A stretch of DNA of 64,000 nt from Paenibacillus sp. NAIST15-1 (GCF_001894745.1 NZ_BBYF01000026.1:1-64000), one strand, 5' to 3'. Positions 26,214 through 35,025 are shown, counted from the stretch's first letter. Program-made: numbers and translations. Notes: generated by a model not told the origin, from the letters alone.

Positions 26214-26990
26214 GTGAAAAAACATCTAACAGTTTTATTGGTATTGGTCTTGTTAGTAGTATTCCCAATCTCGGCATTTGCGAGCAGTAAAGTCGACACT
26301 ATGGAAGGTTTAATGCCGCCTAAAGGTACGACGGTAGTAGATAGTAATAACCTTGATAATAATACAGCTATGAGTGTGATTGATGGTGATTTAACTACTC
26401 AATGGGGCCCCACATCCGACTTCTTTTCTGGAAGTTTAGAAATCACGTTTCCTCAAACACTACATTTGAGTTCTGTACAAATCGCAGGAAAAGCGAGCCC
26501 AATGGATAATGTAACATATCAAATATTTGCTTATAAAAATGGAACATGGGAAGCAATAAGCAAGAAAGAAGTAAGATTTGTAAGTGACGAAGCCTCTGAA
26601 CCTATCAGCGTAACCCCAGGCAATTATGAGAAAATAAAAATTACTGTTGATGGTGAACGTTCTTGGGTGTGTATTAAAGAAATTACGTTTGGATACGAAC
26701 TAAATGAAGGACCTGATCCAGAAAAACCAACAGATCCAGAGCAGACCAAAGGAAACAGAGCATTATTAGTAGTTACTATGACAACTGGTTTGGAGAAAGA
26801 GTTTGATTTAAGCATGGATGAGGTTAATGCCTTCATCACATGGTACGAAAATAAGCAGGGTGGCTCAGGAACAGCTTCCTATGCAATCAACAAGCACAAC
26901 AATAATAAAGGGCCATTCAGCGCCCGTAAAGACTACGTTATCTTCGATAAGATTTTAACGTTTGAAGTGAATGAGTATACGACCAAATAA
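26214..26990 (+). CDS. Secreted discoidin-like (F5/8 type C) domain protein
   Basis: A 258-residue protein with a signal peptide (HLTVLLVLVLLVVFPISAFA, cleavage near residue 24). A galactose-binding/discoidin-like beta-sandwich covers about 30-160 (NTAMSVIDGDLTTQWGP, then SWVCIKEITFGYE). After a Pro-rich linker, an 80-residue C-terminal module (ALLVVTMTTGLEKEFDLS to KILTFEVNEY) resembles one I associate with Paenibacillus secreted proteins. It probably binds carbohydrate at the cell surface. The start is GTG with AAGGAGAGA upstream. It lies within the 1.4-kb insertion and ends at a terminator. Confidence 0.75.
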   Translation: MKKHLTVLLVLVLLVVFPISAFASSKVDTMEGLMPPKGTTVVDSNNLDNNTAMSVIDGDLTTQWGPTSDFFSGSLEITFPQTLHLSSVQIAGKASPMDNVTYQIFAYKNGTWEAISKKEVRFVSDEASEPISVTPGNYEKIKITVDGERSWVCIKEITFGYELNEGPDPEKPTDPEQTKGNRALLVVTMTTGLEKEFDLSMDEVNAFITWYENKQGGSGTASYAINKHNNNKGPFSARKDYVIFDKILTFEVNEYTTK

Positions 26991-26997
26991 ACTCAAT

Positions 26998-27021
26998 GCC
27001 GCTCCTATGGGGCGGTTTTTT
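26998..27021 (+). terminator. Terminator of the discoidin-domain gene
   Basis: CCGCTCC-TAT-GGGGCGG followed by TTTTTT, seven bases after the stop codon. Confidence 0.85.
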
Positions 27022-27052
27022 CATTTCAGCCAAACTTGGCAACGGCGGAGAA

Positions 27053-27220
27053 ATGAAATTGAAGGATGTTGCCGCTGAACTGGGCCTAACAGAATCCCAG
27101 GTACGTAAGTTGGAAAGCCTAGACCGATGGGATGACGATTTAAAAGGCAACACTCCCTTTGACAATAGTAACGTTAGCTATAAAGGTAAGCCCAAAAAGG
27201 ATGTACAGCAAGTCGATTAA
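27053..27220 (+). pseudogene. Phage-terminase-small-subunit-like HTH fragment
   Basis: A 55-codon frame beginning MKLKDVAAELGLTESQVRKL and DRWDDDLKG, similar to the N-terminal helix-turn-helix of phage terminase small subunits. The rest of that protein is absent and the frame ends at the right edge of the insertion. GGAGAA precedes the ATG closely. It is probably a phage-derived scrap. Confidence 0.5.
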
Positions 27221-27866
27221 TGGCGGAGATATGAAGCTGCATCGGGTACTGTGAAGCCAAGTGCTGGTCATGGGTGACTGTCAGCAAGGTTGAACCTTCT
27301 TCCTGCGCCAGTTGGAGCAGGAGATTCATCGTAAGCTGTGCCGTATCGTAATCAAGACTTCCGGTTGGCTCATCCGCTAGGAGAAGGGAGGGGCGATTAA
27401 TCAGGGCACGAATGATCGCAACCCGCTGCTGTTGACCTCTCGACAGTTGCCCTGGAAGATGATTCATACGATCCTGCAAGCCGACCCGCTCGAACCATTG
27501 CAGAATATGCGAATGCCGTGCCCGTCCATGCAAGCTGCCATCGTAGACCAGCTCAATATTTTGCTTCGCAGAAAGGGAGGAGATGAGATGGAAGTCCTGA
27601 AAAATAATGCCCACATGCTTCGCGCGAAAGTGGTCGCGTTCCAGCTCTGTCATCTGGTGCAGAGGTTCATTGCCGACCTTACAGGTTCCTTCATCTGGAG
27701 CGAGTACGCCGCACAGCAGGTATAACAAAGTGCTCTTGCCGCTGCCGCTAGGGCCAAGCAGCGCAATTCGATCTCCTTGTGCAACATGCCAATGTGGAAT
27801 ATCGAGAATGGGAAGAAGCTGCTGTTGATTTCGATAGGACTTGCGTACCTGATGAAGCTGTATCAT
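27174..27866 (-). CDS. ABC transporter ATPase (MacB/LolD type), C-terminus replaced
   Basis: A 230-residue ATPase with all catalytic motifs: Walker A LLGPSGSGKST, Q-loop IIFQDFH, signature LSRGQQQRV, Walker B LLLADEPTG and switch His in TVTHD. After PMQLHI the frame runs into the insertion and ends 18 codons later, so the original tail HGRIQTNTSS...EGAAT now lies at 25760-25830. GAGGTGATTCT precedes the ATG. The partner permease is a pseudogene, so the system is probably inactive. Confidence 0.85.
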   Translation of the reverse strand: MIQLHQVRKSYRNQQQLLPILDIPHWHVAQGDRIALLGPSGSGKSTLLYLLCGVLAPDEGTCKVGNEPLHQMTELERDHFRAKHVGIIFQDFHLISSLSAKQNIELVYDGSLHGRARHSHILQWFERVGLQDRMNHLPGQLSRGQQQRVAIIRALINRPSLLLADEPTGSLDYDTAQLTMNLLLQLAQEEGSTLLTVTHDQHLASQYPMQLHISAINRLAVHPFWAYLYS

Positions 27867-27940
27867 AGAATCACCTCATTTAGTAAGGAAAGGGCAGGAT
27901 GACACTGTCACCCCACCCGTTCTCATTTGAATCTATTTGT

Positions 27941-29665
27941 TCATTTCAAAATAACGCGCTCAGACAAGGAATCCCACTTCAATGCTTTGCCAGTCAGCTT
28001 GCTGAATGCGTCAAGATCCACGTAGAGGACATTGCGATCCAATTCTGCAGGAATCGAAACCGTTTTGCCGTTCAATGTAACGGAAGATCCGTCTTTAACC
28101 TTCAATGTCGCCTTGTCTTTCGTAAATGTAGTCGTTTTCGATGCGCTATCATTCGTTACTTTAATTTGCAATGCTTGTGCCAGCTTCAGGGCAGGGAAGA
28201 GAACCTTGCCATCACGGCTTACCTTGAATTTCGGATACAAGTGCTTGCTTTGCAGCTCGGCAGTTGCTTTCTTCAGATCCAAGCCTTGCACTTTCGCGAT
28301 GCTTGTCGCAATTGCTGTGTTATCAATTTGACCTTTTACATATTCCGTAATTGGACCATACGCCCATACGCCTACATCTACCGCAGAGTGGCCGTGTCCA
28401 GACCAACCTACCAAGTAGCGCTTCGCCATCACTTGGTTGAATGCGCCTTCTTGCTTATAGGAAGAACCGTCGCCTTGCATGATGTATTGAGCTTCTTCAT
28501 CGGTGATATCTGTGAAGCCTGTATGCTTCTTGATTAACGCCTTCACTTCGTCAGTGGATGCAGCTTTTGCAAGCTGTGGCCCAAGCAGCTCAGAGGAGAT
28601 TTTTTGCTTGTCCCACGTATCTACATTCAGTTCATAGATGTTGTCACGGGACAGGGAGAAGCCGCCTGTCTCATGATCGGCTGTAATTACGATGGAAGTG
28701 TTGCCGTCTTTCTTCGCGAAATCAAGAGCAACTTTCACTGCTGCATCGAAATCAAGCGTCTCTTGAATCATAGCGCTCAGGTCATTTGCGTGGCCTGCAT
28801 GGTCGATACGTCCGCCCTCAATCATCATCGTGAAGCCTTTCGGATTCGTAGAGAGAGACTTGATTGCTGCAGACGTCATGTCTGCAAGGCTTGGAGTCTC
28901 AGGCTTGCGATCAAGCACGTAGTCCACATGGGAATCATGGAAGAGGCCAAGAACCTTGCCGTTTTTCGAAGTTAACGATTGCAGGCCCTTTTTGTCGTAA
29001 ACGACTTTATAGCCTTTTTTCTCGAAATCAGGAATGATTGTCTTGTCTTCGCGCTTGCCTTTCTCCTGCTTGCTCACGAATTGACGCTTGCCGCCTCCGA
29101 GCAGAACATCAACTGCGCCTGACTCTAAATATTGGGATGCGATAGCATTTTCATTGTCGCGATTGCGAACATGGGATGCATATACCGCAGGCGTTGCATG
29201 TGTAATACGAGCTGTCGTTACAAGACCAGTTGACTTGCCAACAGCCTTGGAAGCTTCGATTACGGAAGCGAATGGCTTCGAGATATCTTCATTCGATACG
29301 CTGATTGCAGCGTTGTACGTTTTGTTGCCTGTTGCAAATGCAGTTCCCGCAGATGCAGAATCTGTTACTTCACCGGATACGATCGTATCTCCGTCTTCGC
29401 CCTTGTCAGCGAAGGTTGTTGCTTGGCCCACATACAGGCTGTCCATATATAAGGATGGACGCTTCAGCTTGTTCTTGGAGTAGATTCGTGCGGCAGATAC
29501 TTGAGCAGGACCCATGCCGTCACCGATAAGGACGATGAGATTTTTCGAAGTGGGCTGTAGTTTCGCTGCGCTCTTAGCGAGTACTGCATCGGATTGCATA
29601 GCTCCGAATGGCAGCATGAGAAGTGCCAGCGTCGTCACCAGCGACTTGCGTAACATTTTATTCAA
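27941..29665 (-). CDS. Secreted alkaline phosphatase with C-terminal stalk domain
   Basis: A 574-residue PhoA-superfamily phosphatase. After a signal peptide (LVTTLALLMLPFGAMQSDAVLA) come the metal-binding IVLIGDGMG, the catalytic serine in EVTDSASAGTAFATG, IEGGRIDHAGHAND and ITADHETGG with metal His/Asp residues. The last about 100 residues (FPALKLAQALQIKV to SKLTGKALKWDSL) form a copper-amine-oxidase-N-like stalk domain, unusual as an appendage and probably a cell-wall attachment or spacer. A TTG at 29665 is chosen because GGAGGG lies seven bases upstream; an ATG at 29680 overlaps that site. It should release phosphate outside the cell. Confidence 0.9.
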   Translation of the reverse strand: MNKMLRKSLVTTLALLMLPFGAMQSDAVLAKSAAKLQPTSKNLIVLIGDGMGPAQVSAARIYSKNKLKRPSLYMDSLYVGQATTFADKGEDGDTIVSGEVTDSASAGTAFATGNKTYNAAISVSNEDISKPFASVIEASKAVGKSTGLVTTARITHATPAVYASHVRNRDNENAIASQYLESGAVDVLLGGGKRQFVSKQEKGKREDKTIIPDFEKKGYKVVYDKKGLQSLTSKNGKVLGLFHDSHVDYVLDRKPETPSLADMTSAAIKSLSTNPKGFTMMIEGGRIDHAGHANDLSAMIQETLDFDAAVKVALDFAKKDGNTSIVITADHETGGFSLSRDNIYELNVDTWDKQKISSELLGPQLAKAASTDEVKALIKKHTGFTDITDEEAQYIMQGDGSSYKQEGAFNQVMAKRYLVGWSGHGHSAVDVGVWAYGPITEYVKGQIDNTAIATSIAKVQGLDLKKATAELQSKHLYPKFKVSRDGKVLFPALKLAQALQIKVTNDSASKTTTFTKDKATLKVKDGSSVTLNGKTVSIPAELDRNVLYVDLDAFSKLTGKALKWDSLSERVILK

Positions 29666-30027
29666 CCGAAATCCCTCCAACCAAGTATGTAATTTACATG
29701 TTTATTGTAGTCAAGGATTGTTAGCGATTGTGTAAATAAATGTAATTGGAAAATTAAATAGTCTTGTATATTTTGTAAATCACCCTCATTGCGATCTTTG
29801 ATACCCCTATGTCCGGCCTGAATAGCAGTAGGTTATAAGATTCGGTTTTATGAGTAGATTTAGCAAATGAAATGTCGCATGTGTCGGTATGGGCAGCTAG
29901 TTGTGAGTAATCGAATAGAAATGGGACGTAAGACCTGTAATGATAATCAGGTAGTCCATTGATTGTTCATCGTATAATACCTATACTTGGTAATGATTTG
30001 GTAAAAAAGCGGAAGGAGAACGACATC
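29666..30027. promoter_or_regulatory. Divergent intergenic region between the phosphatase and zinc-ribbon genes
   Basis: No gene is seen. On the minus strand TTTACA (29736-29731) and CTAACA (29724-29719) are spaced twelve bases start to start, faintly like PhoP boxes. A TACAAT lies further downstream. On the + strand a TATAAT at 29973-29978 may serve the zinc-ribbon gene. Confidence 0.3.
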
Positions 30028-30636
30028 ATGGAGCGCTTTATAGATCCCCTTGGCCTTCCTTTTGGATTTTATGCGATATTGCGTCGGAATGAGCAGGTTG
30101 CCGTGAAGTGCCCGAAATGCGCTGGTTTGGCCTACATCTCTCAAGGGGAGCAGGGAGTCGTAGTGAACTGCACGGCATGCTTCCATCAAGAGAAGGAACC
30201 GGAAGCTTATCGGTACACAGCTAGTGGAATGTGCACGGTGTGCGAGAGATGGTTCAATGAAGAGGTTACCGATCACAAGCAGCAGTCCCATAAGGCAGTG
30301 CATATCGCATGCCCGCATTGCTCAGCTGTGAATCAAGTGCCTATACGTAAGATTGCGGCCTATTCAGGCTGCTGCTTGGATTTTCGAAATGAACGGGACC
30401 CGATCTTTCAATTGGAGCTGTACTATTTGGATTATTTCCGTGGGAAGCCTGTATGGGCAGCCAATAGAGAGCATTTGAATTATTTGATCAGCTACATATC
30501 GGCAGAACTGCGTGAGAAGCCAGCTGCTGTCATCAAGCGCACGGCTTCACACTCGCTGCCCAAATATATGAAAGAAGCGAAGAACCGAGAAGCTATCGTG
30601 AAGCTGCTTCATAAGCTGCAGCGTATAGATATGTAA
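30028..30636 (+). CDS. Multi-zinc-ribbon protein of unknown function
   Basis: A 202-residue protein with four Cys-X2-Cys knuckles (CPKC, CTAC, CTVC, CPHC) in the first 100 residues, suggesting two zinc ribbons, then a helical, Arg/Tyr-rich C-terminal half (FQLELYYLDYFRGKPVWAANREH) seen in proteins that accompany TPM/SPFH membrane-stress modules. Function unknown. The ATG at 30028 has GAAGGAG nine bases upstream. It heads a likely four-gene unit reaching 32190. Confidence 0.7.
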   Translation: MERFIDPLGLPFGFYAILRRNEQVAVKCPKCAGLAYISQGEQGVVVNCTACFHQEKEPEAYRYTASGMCTVCERWFNEEVTDHKQQSHKAVHIACPHCSAVNQVPIRKIAAYSGCCLDFRNERDPIFQLELYYLDYFRGKPVWAANREHLNYLISYISAELREKPAAVIKRTASHSLPKYMKEAKNREAIVKLLHKLQRIDM

Positions 30637-30653
30637 TTGGATAAGGAGGCATC

Positions 30654-31310
30654 ATGAGCAAACTCAAGCTTAAATTGGTCATTGCGCTAGTCATTATTGT
30701 TATTCTGAGCATTCCTGCTTACTTTATTGGCCGTACATTTGGTGTGTTCCAAGGCGAGGTCGTCTTAAGCAAGTATGCGTTAGCGATTGAGAAGGACGGC
30801 AAAAGGTATAATGCATGGCCTCTTCTTAACTATAATTCCGCAATGGATAAGAAGGGAGAAGAGCGGCAGTTCTATTATCGGGTAGATACGGGAGACTTGG
30901 ATGAATTGTTTATGCTGGCGTATGACCAATATGAGGTGAAGTCCTCTGAGGAGAATCCCTTTTTAGACGGCAAAATTCAGTATGATAACGAGCGTGTACA
31001 TGGATATATCAAAACAGTTCCGAAGTTTGAAAATGCTAATGACTACACGAATATGTATGAATTTTTCGATGACAAAGGAAATCATGTATATACCTATGAT
31101 CCGTCCGCTCCCATGGATACGGATTATGTGAAGGATATTATTCATGCTGGCATGTCGCGGACATCGGCAGGTGGGGGAACTACGGAGGCCGTCGATCGTT
31201 ACATGAACGTGACGAAGCTGTTCAAGGATAAATTAGATATTACGTTAAAGCTGAAAGTTGACGATGATAATCGTATTGTAACGATCGTGATGACACGAGA
31301 CAGGACGTGA
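30654..31310 (+). CDS. Membrane-anchored protein of unknown function
   Basis: A 218-residue protein with one N-terminal transmembrane segment (LVIALVIIVILSIPAYFIG) and a hydrophilic, Asp/Tyr-rich outer domain (FYYRVDTGDLDELFMLAYDQ). I do not recognise the family. It starts 17 bases after the zinc-ribbon gene with ATAAGGAGGCATC upstream and overlaps the next start by four bases, so all belong to one operon. Confidence 0.7.
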   Translation: MSKLKLKLVIALVIIVILSIPAYFIGRTFGVFQGEVVLSKYALAIEKDGKRYNAWPLLNYNSAMDKKGEERQFYYRVDTGDLDELFMLAYDQYEVKSSEENPFLDGKIQYDNERVHGYIKTVPKFENANDYTNMYEFFDDKGNHVYTYDPSAPMDTDYVKDIIHAGMSRTSAGGGTTEAVDRYMNVTKLFKDKLDITLKLKVDDDNRIVTIVMTRDRT

Positions 31311-31876
31311 GGATATTGGCGAATCAGAGTGAATGCAGACAAGGACCTGCTTATTTGGACGGGATTGCAATACCAGAGAAGCCTGCGGTATGGCACGAGG
31401 TAGAATGGACAGGAAGGCTGGCTATTGATGGTGGAGCGAAGAAGTTCCATATTTTCTATTATGGGGAGCTTATCGATGATCTGATCGCGTCGACGGACTT
31501 TGCACCACCGCTCATTCTTGCTGAAGATCCAGCAACAGGGAAGCGCTATGTGGTGTTCGATGGATGCAAGCATGGATATGATGCGATGCTGTGCGATACG
31601 TACACTGCGGAGCAGCATAATGAACGGAAGCCGCTGCTTCCTTATGTAGATGGGGACGGAGAGGATGTATTCGAAGTATTCGTAACCGTCTATTACAATG
31701 TCGATTGGGACGAGGAATTCGAAGAAGAAGTGGATGAGGACGGGAAGCTGGAGCTGATTAACGGGGAGAAATGCGACTTCGACGAGGCGAAGCGCAATGG
31801 ATACGACGCGATCAGTATCACAATCGTGAACTCGCGCGGACGCAAGACGGAAATTGCTCAAGAAGAGCTGGCCTAG
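31307..31876 (+). CDS. Acidic protein of unknown function
   Basis: A 189-residue acidic protein starting at a GTG that overlaps the previous stop (GTGA). Acidic runs occur near 120-150 (DGDGEDVFEVF, DWDEEFEEEVDEDG). No membrane segment and no known motif. Conserved-looking aromatic segments (KPAVWHEVEWTG, RYVVFDGCKHGYDAML) suggest a globular fold. It should be translated by coupling with the upstream gene. Confidence 0.6.
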   Translation: MRILANQSECRQGPAYLDGIAIPEKPAVWHEVEWTGRLAIDGGAKKFHIFYYGELIDDLIASTDFAPPLILAEDPATGKRYVVFDGCKHGYDAMLCDTYTAEQHNERKPLLPYVDGDGEDVFEVFVTVYYNVDWDEEFEEEVDEDGKLELINGEKCDFDEAKRNGYDAISITIVNSRGRKTEIAQEELA

Positions 31877-31902
31877 CCAGGATAAGTAGAGAGTAGCGGC
31901 CT

Positions 31903-32190
31903 ATGAAAAAATCAACGGTTTGTGTACTGCTGGCGTTCCTTTTCGCAGTGGGAGTACTGTTCGGTGGGGGAAGTTATTATTTGCTGCTGCAGCCCTCCGT
32001 TCAGGATATGTTTTTGACTCGACCGTTTATGATCGTGTTGTTTATCGGTAGCGTTATCGGAATCGTGGCCTTGGTCGGGAGCATGGTGAAAAGGCTTTTA
32101 GGTTCGGAGTTGTTTATGTTGTTTTTAATCGGGATTGTGCTCGGATTCGCAGGGATCTGGATTTGGGTGATGACGGGCATGTTGACGTAA
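31903..32190 (+). CDS. Small three-helix membrane protein
   Basis: A 95-residue protein with three hydrophobic segments (VCVLLAFLFAVGVLFGGG, PFMIVLFIGSVIGIVALVG, LFMLFLIGIVLGFAGIWIW). No family recognised. It closes the four-gene unit that begins at 30028. The ribosome site is weak (GAGAGTAG). Confidence 0.6.
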   Translation: MKKSTVCVLLAFLFAVGVLFGGGSYYLLLQPSVQDMFLTRPFMIVLFIGSVIGIVALVGSMVKRLLGSELFMLFLIGIVLGFAGIWIWVMTGMLT

Positions 32191-32379
32191 TTCGCTAGGA
32201 TGAACCATGGTCTAGTACATGTATATATGTGGGTACGAACAAATGGGTTAGTAAAAAATGGAGATAACCTTCTGTGCAACCTTTCGATCGAGTGTCCCGT
32301 CTGAGTGTGTGAATCAGCTGAGATATCATTGCGCAATGCGTCACCACACAACGAACCATTCGAGAGGAAGTAGACACCT

Positions 32380-33747
32380 ATGAAGAAGACAACCATTGCA
32401 ACTACCGTAGCATTAGCTCTTGGATTGATGGGTGCACAAGCGTATGCAGCCCCGGCGACACAACCAGTCGACACGAAGGCTGTTGCAACGAGCATGGAAG
32501 TGAAAGACTTGGGCACGAATTTCTACGACAAATATGTGAAGCAGTTCGTATATAACGAGAAGGGCGACATCGTAGGTACAACACGTGGTGCTTCTCTGGA
32601 TAAAAAATGGGTACATAACGTCAGCGCTCAAACATCGGTAACCATTAACGGTAAAAAGGTATCCAGCCAAGTGAAGGTGGACGGCAACCATATTCTCGTA
32701 CCAATCCGTACGGTAACAGAAGGACTGGGCTACAAGCTGGATTGGAATAACAAAGACAAATCGATCACTGCAGTTAAGGGAGACAAGAAGGTTACGGCCG
32801 TGTTGAGCAAGGATGAGTATGGGCAAGCGAAGGATGTTCTTCAACTTGGAAAAGCAGCATTGCTCAAGGAAAAGCAAATCTATGTTCCACTGCAATTTGT
32901 AACGGATGTGCTGCATGCAGGTGTGACGATGGACGCCAATGGGCATATTGATATCCTTCAAATTGACCAAACTCCGCAGGATTCCTTCGGCGGCATGCAT
33001 TGGGTGCTCGTCGTAAATGGCGAAGGACTTGGCGTAGATAAGAAGGATATATACACGACCGAACACAACGTCATGGTACCTGTTGAAGAAATCGGCAAAG
33101 CACTCGGTTACAAAGTCGAGAAGAACGAGAAGACTGGCGCTTTCGAGTTCACACGCGCTGCTAAGTGGATTGCGCTGAAGGAAGGCGACACGAAGGCATC
33201 TGTAGGCAAAATGCTCGTCGAATTGAAGGAAGCTGCAGCAGTGAAAAACGGCAAGCTGTACATGCCAGTTGACTCCCTTGGCGACGTCTTCGGTGTGAAG
33301 TTCGGCATCGACCCGACTGGCGTAATCGGTATTGGTGAAGGAGCAGAAGGAAAAGAAGATCCAAACCAAATTCCACAGGATTCCTTCGGCGGCATGCACT
33401 GGGTGCTTGTCGTAAACGGTGAAGGCCTCGGCGAGATATCGAAAGAAGTATTCACGACTGAACACAATGTCATGGTGCCAATCGAACAGATCGGCAAGGC
33501 GTTGGGCTACAAAGTAGAGAAGAACGAGAAGACTGGCGCATACGAGTTCATGCGCGGGGCGAGATGGATTACGCTGAAGGAAGGCGACAAGAAAGCCTCT
33601 GTTGCTAAAATGTTCGTCGAGCTGAAGGAAGCACCAGTGGTGAAGAACGGCAAGCTCTTCATGCCGCTCGACTCCATGCAAGATGTCTTCGGCGCCGAGT
33701 TCGGCGTAGACCCAACAGGCGTTGTTGGAATTAGCGATAAAGAGTAA
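32380..33747 (+). CDS. Secreted stalk-domain protein with three copper-amine-oxidase-N-like modules
   Basis: A 455-residue secreted protein: signal peptide (IATTVALALGLMGAQAYA), a first stalk module at about 85-190 (VTINGKKV, ILVPIRTVTEGLGYKLDW, IYVPLQFVTDVL) and two near-identical 125-residue modules at about 198-325 and 330-455, each opening PQDSFGGMHWVLVVNGEGLG. Such modules pair in cell-surface proteins of Paenibacillus and Clostridia and probably act in wall binding. The last two modules are close copies at DNA level too (32974-33350 and 33369-33747), indicating recent tandem duplication. GAGAGGAAG precedes the ATG. Confidence 0.85.
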   Translation: MKKTTIATTVALALGLMGAQAYAAPATQPVDTKAVATSMEVKDLGTNFYDKYVKQFVYNEKGDIVGTTRGASLDKKWVHNVSAQTSVTINGKKVSSQVKVDGNHILVPIRTVTEGLGYKLDWNNKDKSITAVKGDKKVTAVLSKDEYGQAKDVLQLGKAALLKEKQIYVPLQFVTDVLHAGVTMDANGHIDILQIDQTPQDSFGGMHWVLVVNGEGLGVDKKDIYTTEHNVMVPVEEIGKALGYKVEKNEKTGAFEFTRAAKWIALKEGDTKASVGKMLVELKEAAAVKNGKLYMPVDSLGDVFGVKFGIDPTGVIGIGEGAEGKEDPNQIPQDSFGGMHWVLVVNGEGLGEISKEVFTTEHNVMVPIEQIGKALGYKVEKNEKTGAYEFMRGARWITLKEGDKKASVAKMFVELKEAPVVKNGKLFMPLDSMQDVFGAEFGVDPTGVVGISDKE

Positions 33748-33867
33748 GAAGTGGGTTGAACTGAGGCTATCGCTTCAGTTTAGATATAAATAGATTTACA
33801 GATACAGATATAGAGAAGATAAATAGAAGATAAGATAAAAGGTTAGAATTATAGTTGAGTCGGAAGG

Positions 33868-33915
33868 CACGCTAGCAGTTAGGGGAATGTCCCTAACTGC
33901 TAACGTGTCTTTTTG
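33868..33915 (+). terminator. Terminator of the stalk-domain gene
   Basis: Long stem CACGCTAGCAGTTAGGG / CCCTAACTGCTAACGTG with a GAATGT loop and TCTTTTTG tail. Confidence 0.9.
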
Positions 33916-34097
33916 TATTGGAATAGGTCATTGGAACTTATTTCAGGTGAGGGAATACTGATTTCAGTATGTATGTTGAATAAATGGTATAAATTACATG
34001 GAAATATCGACCTGTGCATGGATAATTAGTAGTGGGTATTTGCGAAGTTTGCGAATATACAGTTATAGGAAATATCCGAAAAAATGAGGGGAAGAAC
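33916..34097 (+). other. Transition into AT-rich accessory DNA; first cassette boundary
   Basis: From here GC content falls visibly. Near 34040-34068 the sequence TTTGCGAAGTTTGCGAATATACAGTTATAGG (outer part GAATATACAGTTATAGG) resembles the 3' ends of the palindromic elements downstream (ATACA..GTTA). It may be the left boundary of the first cassette. Confidence 0.4.
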
Positions 34098-34853
34098 ATG
34101 AATACACTTAAGGAGAGTTTTGCTCAATTTATAGAGGAACCTACTCGAGAAGGCTTACGTGAAGTATTAAGGACAAATCTTGGAGAAACAAATAATTTAG
34201 ATTTTAAAGAGGAATGGCCGGCTTATCCAAAAGTAGCAAAACTCATCTTAGCTTTAGCTAATAGCGGTGGGGGCTGTATTATTTTCGGTGTTAAAGAGAG
34301 TGAATCTTCCGATCTGATACCTGTCGGAATAAATGAGATTGTTGATAAAGCAGAGATTCAAAGTAAGCTATGCCTGTTCCTTCCTGATGAACTAACGTGG
34401 GAAGTATTAGATTTTCGTTACAATGATTCAGAATATTCATCAATTGTTGGTAAGAAATATCAAGTGATTTTTGTAAAGGACGATCCAGAACATATACCAT
34501 TTATTACTCAGAAGAATGGTGAAAATATAAAAAATGCTGCAATTTATGTTAGGCGTGGTACAAGTTCGGAAGAAGTAAATTATGTTGAATTACAGAAGAT
34601 AGTTAATAGAAGAATAGAAACAGGTTATTCAACTACTTCTGAAATTAAATTAGAAGAGCATTTATCACAATTACAGATATTGTTTTCAAACGTTGAGAAA
34701 TATAAGTTTACTTCTTTGTTAGAGCCATTACGCGGCATGCTTTTGGGAACTAAAGAACTAAATCCGAAGTATCCTGAAGAAGATTATGAAAGCTTTATTC
34801 TAAGAATGATAAGTAGAAAAAAACTGAAAATTGAAAGACTTATTGATAATTGA
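34098..34853 (+). CDS. AlbA_2 (Schlafen-type) putative DNA-binding/ATPase-like protein
   Basis: A 251-residue protein with an AlbA_2/divergent AAA-4 domain at about 25-175. The diagnostic run ETNNLDFKEEWPAYPKVAK then LILALANSGGGCIIFGVKE is clear, and IYVRRGTSSEEV marks the second half. Such domains occur in regulators and in some antiphage proteins; the role here is unknown. GAGGGGAAGAAC precedes the ATG at 34098. Codon use is much more AT-rich than the upstream genes. It is the first of several single-gene units each followed by an imperfect palindrome. Confidence 0.78.
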   Translation: MNTLKESFAQFIEEPTREGLREVLRTNLGETNNLDFKEEWPAYPKVAKLILALANSGGGCIIFGVKESESSDLIPVGINEIVDKAEIQSKLCLFLPDELTWEVLDFRYNDSEYSSIVGKKYQVIFVKDDPEHIPFITQKNGENIKNAAIYVRRGTSSEEVNYVELQKIVNRRIETGYSTTSEIKLEEHLSQLQILFSNVEKYKFTSLLEPLRGMLLGTKELNPKYPEEDYESFILRMISRKKLKIERLIDN

Positions 34854-34884
34854 TTTAAGCTATTTCAATGATGTCGGATACTAC

Positions 34885-35025
34885 GTATCTGAGCTGCAGA
34901 CCTCGGTCTGCAAGAGAGCATTACAAAGAGGTGACTCAGCAGACAATCCTGAGAGGCTAAGTTCGTCGGATTCAGTCGCTAGCGTTGCCTTAAGCCTCTC
35001 GGGCTCGTAGATACAAACAACGTTA
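34885..35025 (+). repeat. Cassette-type palindromic element A
   Basis: Outer arms GTATCTGAGC (34885-34894) and GCTCGTAGATAC (35003-35014) pair with two extra bases in one arm. A second stem GAGAGGCT (34951) / AGCCTCTC (34993-35000) and a third TGCAGACC / GGTCTGCA lie inside. The element ends AACAACGTTA (35016-35025), just before the next gene. Core sequence is shared with elements C and D. Confidence 0.75.

Larger units (their letters stand above)
25826..27236. mobile_element. 1.4-kb insertion in the 3' end of an ABC ATPase gene
   Basis: ATGAAG occurs at 25826-25831 and 27231-27236. Removing one copy and the intervening 1.4 kb rejoins the ATPase reading frame as PMQLHGRIQTNT, which runs on to a stop overlapping the permease ATG. 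The insert contains a small ORF fragment, a secreted discoidin-type gene and an HTH fragment, all on the + strand. No transposase or terminal inverted repeats are visible. Confidence 0.7.

Noticed and set aside
32413-33681. A long minus strand frame opposite the stalk-domain gene
   Set aside because: A product of the biased codons of the real + strand gene; no ribosome site or signal and no recognisable domain.
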